From contig CAZJHX010000062.1 of NCBI GenBank assembly GCA_964545715.1, positions 1 to 58,543 of the forward strand: 58,543 nucleotides of DNA, in the 5' to 3' direction. Of the stretch, positions 52,608 to 58,543 are shown one piece after another (within the stretch, counting starts at the first letter, position 1; the number at the start of each line of letters is the position of its first letter). The notes below the pieces were generated by a model. That model worked only from the letters and a program-made list of their open reading frames with translations, had not been told where the DNA came from and made no database searches. The position numbers and the translations under genes are program-made. The DNA is from CAZJHX01 sp964545715 (GTDB taxonomy: Bacteria > Myxococcota_A > UBA9042 > GCA-2863065).

Positions 52608-54411
52608 ATGTCGTCTGAAGCGTCCGAGATGCGGTATTGCCCGATCTGCGAAAAGCAGGTCGACGGTGAGATGTGCCCCACCGATGACGTGCCCACAGTG
52701 CCCGCGTCCCTGATGACCGAGGGCGAGCCGCCGCTGCCCAACGGCACGGTGATCAACGGCCGCTTTCGCGTCGAGAAGCTGCTGGGGCGCGGCGGCATGG
52801 GCTGCGTCTTTCTAGCGACTCAGCTGGGCATGGAGCGCCAGGTCGCGATCAAGACGCTGACGCGTGAGATGTCGCACAGCTCGGACGCGGTCAAGCGCTT
52901 CTGACAGGGAGGCCAAGGCGGCCAGCCAGCTCGATCACCCCAACGTGGTCCGCATCTTCGACTTCGGCATCGACGAAGGGACCAAGCTGCCGTTCCTGGC
53001 CATGGAGTACCTCAAGGGCGAGTCGCTCGAGGACCTGCTGGAGCGCGGCGGGCAGATGACCGAGCGCCGGGCCGCCGGAATCCTGTCCCAGGTAGCCAAG
53101 GGCCTGATCGAGGCGCACGGCCGCGGCATCGTGCACCGCGACCTGAAGCCCGACAACATCAACGTGCGCCGTCTGCCGTCGGGCGAGGAGTTCGTCAAAA
53201 TCCTGGACTTCGGCGTGGCCAAGATGGACCGCAGCGGCACGAACCTGACCAGCACCGGTACGGCCGTCGGCACGCCGTCGTACATGAGCCCCGAGCAGAT
53301 CCAGGGCCGCGCCGTCGACTTCAGGTCCGACTTGTACGCGCTGGGCTGCATGCTGCACGACATGCTGACCGGCAAGCCGCCGTTCGTCGATGAAGAGAAG
53401 TCCGCGATCATGGTGGCGCACATTCTGAAGCCGGCGCCGCCGCTGCCGGACAAGCTGCCCGCGGGTGGCACGCCGACGTCAAGCCTTGTGGCGCTGTACA
53501 CGTCTCTGATGGCCAAGCACGTCGACAAGCGCCCCGGATCGACCAAGGGCGTGGCCAGCACGTTGGACGATCTGGCGAATGGCCGGCAGACCCCCACCTT
53601 GGCGCCGACTCAGATGGGCACGCCGGTCCCGCACATTGGTGGCTCGGACCCGGCCGACCCGTCGGACCTGATCCTGGCGGTGTCGCACCATGATCTGCCG
53701 GCCGATCCCGAGTCGGAGACCGCTATCGCGATGCCCGCGCACCGGACGCCGCTGCCCGACGTCACGGGCACGCTGCCGATCATCGATGCCGAGACGGCGC
53801 CCCGCCGGCCCTGGTGGATCGCGGCCGTCGTAGCGTTGTGGCTGGGTGCAGGCGCGGCGTATGCGATGGGCGTGTTTGATACGAAACCGGCTCCGGAGGC
53901 CGCGGACGAGTCAGCGCAGGTCGCCCCCGCAGCCACGGAGAATGCGGCCGAGCCCGAGCACAGCGCGGTCGCGGAGACCAAACACGCGGCCGAGCCAAAG
54001 CCGGCCCCCAAGGTGGAGGCGCCGCCGGCCGCCAAGCCGTTCCCCGAGCCACCGACCGAGCCCGCCAAGCCGGAGATCGAGCCCGAGCCCAAGGTGGAGG
54101 CCCCTGCGCCGGCTCCCGAGATTCAGCCGATGGAGCCGTCCCCGTGGCCCAAGCAGGTGACCGTGGATTCGGTGCCGCCCGAGGTCAACGTGCTGCGCGA
54201 CGGTCAGGTGATCGGGCGCACGCCGCTGGAGATCGACATCCCCTCGGAGGACGCGGTGGTGGCGCTGGTGCTCACACATCCCGGCTACGTGAAGGCGAAG
54301 GCGTCGATGACCGCGGACGCGATGGATCCGACGGTGGTGCGTTTGAAGAGGCGTTCGTCGAAACGCCCGGCCAGGCCGGCGGCCAAAAAGCCCGCTATGG
54401 GCGTCTGGTAG
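52608..54411 (+). pseudogene. Ser/Thr protein kinase with zinc ribbon and PEGA domain, frameshifted
   Basis: The first frame (52608-52904) encodes a zinc-ribbon-like start (YCPICEKQV, then CPTDD) and the kinase N-lobe (LLGRGGMGCVF, VAIK). It ends at a TGA right after DAVKRF. The second frame continues from REAKAASQLDHPNVV and holds the intact HRDLKPDN, DFGVAK and GTPSYMSPEQ motifs, a membrane helix (WWIAAVVALWLGAGAAYA), a Pro/Glu/Ala-rich linker and a C-terminal PEGA-like domain (VTVDSVPPEVNVLRDG). One extra base at about 52902-52905 separates them: expected RF-x-REA spacing needs three bases where four are present. It is either a recent mutation or an assembly error; the rest is undamaged. 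The architecture is that of Myxococcota membrane kinases. Confidence 0.85.
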
Positions 54412-54415
54412 CGCT

Positions 54416-55276
54416 CTACTCGCCCGGCGGAGGACCGCTGCAGGAGGGCGTGAGCGAGATGTTGTCCACGTAGACGCCTTCGTGCGTCCCGCCCGCGTCG
54501 GACGTGGTCACCATGCGCCAGTGCAGGTCGATGTCGGTGGGCTCTGTGCCGCCCACGCCGTCCACCTGGACCGAGAACAGCGTCCAGTCGTCGGCGTCGC
54601 CCGCCTTCAGTGTGAGGAGCTCCGCCGTGTCGGTCGCCTCCCGCTGCAGCACCAGCGTGTCGCCGGCCGGGATGTCGATGTACGCCAGAAACGTGAGGGC
54701 CATTCCGTCCGGCGGCAGCTTGTGCGCCATCTTGAAGCTCTGTGAGACCGCAGGACCGGGGGCGTACGAGAAAGAGTCGGCGTCGCCGTAATACATCGCC
54801 CCGGAGGTGACGTTGTTGGGGCCGTCGCCGGTCCAGGCCCATGCGGGGCCCGTGTCCGCGGGCTCCAGCAGGACACCGCTTGACCCGGAATCGAACTCCA
54901 GTGCGCGATGACCGGGGCAACAGCCCTCGGGTTCATCGGCCAGCAACGTGCACCCCAGCACCGGATGACAGAAGCCGACCGCGCATTCGGCGCCCGGACA
55001 CTCGTCTGCGCAAACGGACGCGGTGTCCGCCGTGTCGATAGGAGGCTCTGAGGTGTCCGGGGCGGTGTCCACCACCGTCTGCGTGTCCGGCGTGCCCGCG
55101 TCCGGGGGCCCACCCGGGGGTGGCTTCGGTTTGCACTCGTTGTTTTCGCACGTCTCGTTGTGCTGGCAGTCGGTTTGTTTGGAGCACTTGAAGCGCAGGT
55201 GTTCCAGACCCAGCTTCTCGGTGCAGCCGGACAGCGCGATGGCGCACGCCGCCGAGATTGTCAGCGCACGGATCAA
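54416..55276 (-). CDS. Cys-rich lipoprotein with galactose-binding-like domain
   Basis: Protein of 286 residues. The signal MIRALTISAACAIALSGC has lipobox LSGC. A Cys module (CSKQTDCQHNETCENNEC), a Pro/Asp/Thr linker, a second Cys module (CADECPGAECAVGFC) and a C-terminal beta-sandwich region (ALEFDSGSSGVLL to GVYVDNISL, about residues 150-275) follow. The last part is shaped like a galactose-binding or discoidin-type domain. The ATG at 55276 overlaps the stop of the upstream TPR membrane protein by four bases, so the two form an operon. It may bind a glycan at the cell surface. Confidence 0.78.
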   Translation of the reverse strand: MIRALTISAACAIALSGCTEKLGLEHLRFKCSKQTDCQHNETCENNECKPKPPPGGPPDAGTPDTQTVVDTAPDTSEPPIDTADTASVCADECPGAECAVGFCHPVLGCTLLADEPEGCCPGHRALEFDSGSSGVLLEPADTGPAWAWTGDGPNNVTSGAMYYGDADSFSYAPGPAVSQSFKMAHKLPPDGMALTFLAYIDIPAGDTLVLQREATDTAELLTLKAGDADDWTLFSVQVDGVGGTEPTDIDLHWRMVTTSDAGGTHEGVYVDNISLTPSCSGPPPGE

Positions 55277-56424
55277 AAGCGGCCTCCGATGGCGAGCCCG
55301 TGTCGTGTGGGCACGATCCGCGGTGCCGAGGCTGTGTCATCGTCGCTGAGCGCCAGCACCGTGACCCAAAGGACGGCGCCCAGCATCGCCGCGCCTCCGG
55401 TGGACAGCAGCACGGCGCCCACCGTTGCGCTCTGGTCGGCGTCGTCCTGGATCTGATTGGCTTCACCGCGTGTCAGCTGCAGCACGCCCTCAATGGTCTC
55501 GCCCTCTCGCACCTTGTCGCGCTGGGTCTCCGCGTCCACGGTGAGCCACGCGCCTACGCCGAGCAGGCCCGCGCCGACAGCGGCCGTGGTGATCGGACCG
55601 ACCCAACGCAGGGCCCCGGAGGACCGCTTTCGGATGACCGGCGCGACGATCGGGGTGGGCTTCGGCGCCGGCAGCAGCTCGGCCAGCTGGACCTGGCCGG
55701 CGGGTAGCGTCACGTCCTTTGTGCGGCTCTTGCCGTCAAGCGTCGCGGTCAACGTGTGCACGCCCGCGGGCAGGCGCACCGTCGTCAGCTTGCGCAGATC
55801 GCTAGCGACGCGATACCCGTCGATCTCCAGGCGCTGCACACCCGCGATCATCAGCTGAGCGTCGCCGGCCATCACCAGCTTGTCGCTTAGCGTAGTGCGA
55901 CGGTCCGCCGGTAGGTTGTGAATGCGCAGTGCTGCGGTGAGACCGTCCGCCGTCACGTACTCAAACGTGCGCTTGCCCGGGCGCGCGGGAAACTCGGTGC
56001 CGTTGGCCACGCCAGGCGTGTCTCCGTCCACCAGCACATTGGCGTCGGGGGGATCGGGGCGCGCGACGACCCACGCCTTGCCCAGGCGGTCCAGCAGGCT
56101 GCCCGCCCGTGCGGCGTCCAGGCCGCGTAGGTCGGTCGACGCGGTCGGGTCGTTGGCCACCTTGTTGAACGCCTCGTGCGCCTCGCGATAGCGGCCCAGC
56201 TCGACCAGCGTGCTGGCCACGTTGTTGAGCAGCTGTGGGGATGGCTTGATCGCGTACGCCTGCTGCAACAGCTCCAGCGTGCGGGTCGCATCCCCGGCTT
56301 TGCGGGCCTGCAGCGCGGCGGTGATCAGGGCGTCGTAGCCCGAGTCCGGGGGAGGCTTGAAGGCGGTCAGCGCCAACAGCAGTACGGCGCCGAGCGCGAC
56401 GCGGATCAGGGTCTGTCGTGTCAC
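55273..56424 (-). CDS. TPR/PEGA-like membrane protein
   Basis: Protein of 383 residues. It starts with a hydrophobic N-terminus (VTRQTLIRVALGAVLLLALTA), then two to three TPR-like helix pairs (about residues 30-110: LELLQQAYAIKP, VASTLVELGRYREAHEAFNKV). Beta-rich segments similar to PEGA repeats (VHTLTATLDGKSRTKDVTL) and two membrane helices near the C-terminus (WVGPITTAAVGAGLLGVGAW; VGAVLLSTGGAAMLGAVLWV) follow. The GTG start at 56424 is chosen for the signal-like N-terminus. It precedes a lipoprotein gene by an ATGA overlap. Such TPR proteins accompany Ser/Thr kinases in Myxococcota; a kinase gene lies just beyond the lipoprotein, on the other strand. Confidence 0.78.
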   Translation of the reverse strand: MTRQTLIRVALGAVLLLALTAFKPPPDSGYDALITAALQARKAGDATRTLELLQQAYAIKPSPQLLNNVASTLVELGRYREAHEAFNKVANDPTASTDLRGLDAARAGSLLDRLGKAWVVARPDPPDANVLVDGDTPGVANGTEFPARPGKRTFEYVTADGLTAALRIHNLPADRRTTLSDKLVMAGDAQLMIAGVQRLEIDGYRVASDLRKLTTVRLPAGVHTLTATLDGKSRTKDVTLPAGQVQLAELLPAPKPTPIVAPVIRKRSSGALRWVGPITTAAVGAGLLGVGAWLTVDAETQRDKVREGETIEGVLQLTRGEANQIQDDADQSATVGAVLLSTGGAAMLGAVLWVTVLALSDDDTASAPRIVPTRHGLAIGGRF

Positions 56425-56462
56425 CGGGGCATGATGCCACCCGCCGCCGCGCGACAGCAAGG

Positions 56463-57533
56463 TTATGGCACCACGGTTTTCACCTGCCGGACCAGCAGCT
56501 CGGGCACCTGATCCGCGAGCTCGTCCAGGCCCAACGCGGTCAGCACCTCCGGCCGAAACGCGCCGCCGACCAGCGTCGCCGTGACGTGCACGGGGCGCGG
56601 CGCCCAGGCCGGAATGTCCAGCGTGTAGGTGCGCTGCTCACCGGGCTGCAGCGCGTTGTGCTGCACGGCGTCGGCGTGGGTCGGCAGCGCGACCGGGACG
56701 CCCTCTCGGGTCGGCTGATCGGCGAGCTGCAGCGCCACGGGGTCCTCCGCGATCAGCTGCCCGGCCGCGTCCACGGCAACGACCGTGACCTGCAGGCGCC
56801 GCAGCATGGCGACGCCGGTCGGCACGTTGTGGCCGACGCACGTGCTCACCGCGGTGATCCGCACCTGGTCGCCTTCGACTCGAACGCGCAGCGTGACCGC
56901 CTCGGCCAGCAGGTCCCGGCTACGCTGGGCGGCCTCGGCGCGCACCTCCTGACTCGCGCCCCAGGGCGGGTCCAGGCCGATGAAGCGGTGCCCGTCCATG
57001 TGGCAGCCGGCGCAGGTCAGCCCCAGCGCGGGGGCGATGCTGTCGCGAAATTGGGTCAGCGTGGGCTCCACAAACAGGTTGGGGCCGGTGACCTCGTGGC
57101 ACGTGCCGCACAGGCTCTCGGACGTGAGCAGCTCGCTGCAGCGGGTGTCGTGCGCCGGGTTCGGTGTGTCGCAGTCGGCGGCTGCGATCGGGCGCGTCAG
57201 GTCGACCACCAGGCGGCCGTCGGACTCTCCGCGGTTGCCTACTGCGCCGTGGCACGCGACGCACCCGATGCCGGCGTCGTCCCCATGGCCCGGCTGGTGG
57301 CAGCTGGTGCAGGCGTCCGCCGCGCTTTTGCCCCAGGCGCGCGCGACCTCGGCGGTCAGGGCATGGAAGACGGGCGAGCCGCCCAGCGCGTGTGAGGACT
57401 GCTCCCAGGCCTGGTATTGCGCGCTGTGACACTCGCCGCAGGTGGCGGCGCGCGTGGGGACAACGGCGTCGCCTGAGCCGTGTTCGCAGCCGGCGGTCAG
57501 GGCCACCACGCCCAGGAAGAGCCTGCCGATCAT
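56463..57533 (-). CDS. pentaheme c-type cytochrome lipoprotein
   Basis: Protein of 356 residues. The lipobox is LTAGC after the signal MIGRLFLGVVALTAGC. Five heme-binding CxxCH motifs follow: CGECH, CTSCH, CVACH, CGTCH and CAGCH. The last third is a beta-rich domain without cysteines (VTLRVRVEGDQVRIT; VHVTATLVGG). It resembles the cytochrome c554/multiheme class used for periplasmic electron transfer. The ATG at 57533 overlaps the stop of the upstream outer-membrane protein by ATGA. Together they could form an outer-membrane electron-transfer pair, which is inference. Confidence 0.85.
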   Translation of the reverse strand: MIGRLFLGVVALTAGCEHGSGDAVVPTRAATCGECHSAQYQAWEQSSHALGGSPVFHALTAEVARAWGKSAADACTSCHQPGHGDDAGIGCVACHGAVGNRGESDGRLVVDLTRPIAAADCDTPNPAHDTRCSELLTSESLCGTCHEVTGPNLFVEPTLTQFRDSIAPALGLTCAGCHMDGHRFIGLDPPWGASQEVRAEAAQRSRDLLAEAVTLRVRVEGDQVRITAVSTCVGHNVPTGVAMLRRLQVTVVAVDAAGQLIAEDPVALQLADQPTREGVPVALPTHADAVQHNALQPGEQRTYTLDIPAWAPRPVHVTATLVGGAFRPEVLTALGLDELADQVPELLVRQVKTVVP

Positions 57534-58129
57534 AGGTGCAGCTGCACGCCGACGTTGACCTGGAAATGGCCCGTGTCCTCGAGCGTCTCTCCGACCGTGG
57601 CAGTCCAGCGCTTGACGTCGCGCTCGTGGCTCCAATACACGATGCCCTTGGCGTCGGCGAAGACCGAGACGGTCGACCCGAACGCATACTCGATGCCGGC
57701 GCCGCCGTGTAGGCCGAAGGCGATGTCCTGGGCGCCTTTTCGCTCTTCAAAGGCGCCGTCGATGAAGCTGAACATGGCGCACATGCCGGCGGTTGGTCGG
57801 ATACGCAGCGAGTCGGTCAGCGCGATCGGCACGTACAGGGAGAAGCCGACCGGAAAGTCGGCGCGGTCGGCGCCCGGCCAGTCCACTGTGACGGTCTCGG
57901 CGAAGACCTCGAGGCCCAGGATGGGCAGCAGCTCCAGCCGCAGGCGTCCGCCCAGCCCGATGGCGCCGTATTCGCCCTCCAGACCCGTGGCGTACACGCC
58001 CACGGCCCAGGTGCGGTCAAAGGCGACCTCGTAGTCTCGTTCTGATTCTGATTCGTGTGCGGTGGCCGGCAGCGCCAGCAGTACAAGCGCGCCGACGAGC
58101 AGCAGCGGTGAGAGAGTGGAAGCGGTCAT
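57530..58129 (-). CDS. outer-membrane beta-barrel-like protein
   Basis: Protein of 199 residues. A signal peptide (MTASTLSPLLLVGALVLLALPATA) is followed by alternating hydrophobic strands ending in aromatic residues (GLGGRLRLELLPILGLEVFAE; GLHGGAGIEYAFG) and a C-terminal strand VNVGVQLHL that fits a barrel end. About eight strands are likely. The start at 58129 is fixed by the signal peptide. It is the first gene of an operon with the pentaheme cytochrome and diverges from the RND transporter gene. The function is unknown. Confidence 0.75.
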   Translation of the reverse strand: MTASTLSPLLLVGALVLLALPATAHESESERDYEVAFDRTWAVGVYATGLEGEYGAIGLGGRLRLELLPILGLEVFAETVTVDWPGADRADFPVGFSLYVPIALTDSLRIRPTAGMCAMFSFIDGAFEERKGAQDIAFGLHGGAGIEYAFGSTVSVFADAKGIVYWSHERDVKRWTATVGETLEDTGHFQVNVGVQLHL

Positions 58130-58211
58130 CTGGTGTCTCCAAGGTGCATGAGCGGAGGGCATGTGACTCAAAACACCGGAGGTCGCCAAAAGTGTTACTC
58201 TCGCGCGCTGG

Positions 58212-58543
58212 ATGAAACACGTTTCACCACGGCAGCCGGACGCCCCCAGCCCCGCTTTTGCGGCGATGGCCCGTTTTGTAGTGCGCTTCAAGTGGCTGGT
58301 TCTATTGTTGATTCTGGCGATCACCGCCGGATGTCTGCATCTGATTCAGACGCGCCTGATCATCGACAACAGTCTGGAGAGCTTTGCGCCCTCGTCCGAG
58401 GAGATGGAGGCCCTGTACGAGTACCGGGCGTCGTTCGGGCGGGACGATCACTTCCTGGTGTTGATCGAGGGGGACGTGTTCTCGGCGCCGTTTTTGGAGA
58501 AGCTGGCGCAGGTTCACGAGATCGTGGCGGCCGTCGACGTGGG
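58212..58543 (+). CDS. RND/MMPL-family transporter, N-terminal part
   Basis: Only the first 110 residues are visible before the window ends. After a short N-terminus, a single membrane helix (WLVLLLILAITAGCLHLI) is followed by a periplasmic region beginning TRLIIDNSLESFAPSSEE and continuing FGRDDHFLVLIEGDVFSAPF. This N-in, helix, D-N-S-L pattern is the start of RND-superfamily exporters of the MMPL/patched type. The ATG at 58212 is taken as start; the ATG at 58266 is an alternative. It diverges from the outer-membrane protein gene. Confidence 0.8.
   Translation, partial: MKHVSPRQPDAPSPAFAAMARFVVRFKWLVLLLILAITAGCLHLIQTRLIIDNSLESFAPSSEEMEALYEYRASFGRDDHFLVLIEGDVFSAPFLEKLAQVHEIVAAVDV
58213..58226. 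promoter_or_regulatory. palindrome at the RND gene start
   Basis: TGAAAC and GTTTCA form a perfect inverted repeat around two bases, in the style of TetR-type operators. It overlaps the first codons if translation starts at 58212, but would be upstream if the start is 58266. No regulator gene lies beside it within the window. Confidence 0.3.

Overview
The window is a GC-rich bacterial chromosome segment that most resembles Myxococcota or an allied deltaproteobacterial lineage. The signs are many Cys-rich lipoproteins with Asp/Thr-rich linkers, two MYXO-CTERM-like C-termini (a Gly-Cys motif, one hydrophobic helix, then arginines), a Ser/Thr kinase with an N-terminal zinc-ribbon-like segment and a C-terminal PEGA domain, an FG-GAP/ASPIC protein, and an alpha-2-macroglobulin. 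No transposase, IS element or CRISPR array was recognised, and no gene-free stretch exceeds 300 bases.

Layout. 1-5.3 kb (minus strand): a lipoprotein fragment and an alpha-2-macroglobulin family protein. 5.4-9.6 kb (plus): a surface-glycan gene set (coiled-coil protein, methyltransferase, methyltransferase-GT2 fusion, GT-C-like membrane protein). 9.7-18.5 kb: a sensor nucleotide cyclase, YCII, VOC and PEBP proteins, a lipoprotein with three tandem copies of one domain, small lipoproteins, a GT39-like transferase and a frameshifted secreted protein. 18.5-24.0 kb: a receiver domain lacking its phospho-acceptor Asp, a 5'-truncated AraC regulator, and a large STAND NTPase with an FGE-sulfatase-like domain that abuts the AraC truncation. 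24.0-25.3 kb (minus): tRNA-Val, rpmI, rplT, ihfA and tRNA-Pro, with a clear sigma-70 promoter and a terminator. 25.3-27.5 kb: a DciA-like gene and two lipoproteins joined by ATGA overlaps. 27.5-36.1 kb (minus): a long compact run of psd, pfkB-type kinase, mtnP, a CinA-like gene, a zinc-ribbon gene, an SRPBCC gene, a calcium-repeat surface protein and trmH. 36.1-38.6 kb: a 31-codon ORF with an ideal Shine-Dalgarno behind a strong hairpin, and two divergent Cys-rich lipoproteins, one crossed by a 10-N assembly gap.

The outstanding region is 38.7-51.5 kb. A sigma-54-type promoter precedes a two-gene unit overlapping by one base: an AAA+ ATPase of the type found with extracellular contractile injection systems (eCIS), and a 3486-residue protein. 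The giant protein has a GN-AV motif near its N-terminus like that of eCIS cargo, then long helical and coiled-coil regions, a hydrophobic membrane-like segment, and a C-terminal half of consecutive putative enzyme modules separated by eight copies of an APE(V/T)D-type linker. The modules are a HETHH metallopeptidase, an adenosine-deaminase-like domain, a RelA/SpoT-like domain, a calpain-like protease, a ParB/sulfiredoxin-like domain and an ADP-ribosyltransferase-like domain. I interpret it as a multi-warhead effector. No sheath, tube or baseplate gene and no obvious immunity gene is present in the window.

51.5-58.5 kb: an EEP-family phosphohydrolase, a small protein, a Ser/Thr kinase broken by a one-base frameshift, a TPR membrane protein with a lipoprotein partner, a pentaheme cytochrome lipoprotein with an outer-membrane protein, and the start of an RND/MMPL transporter.
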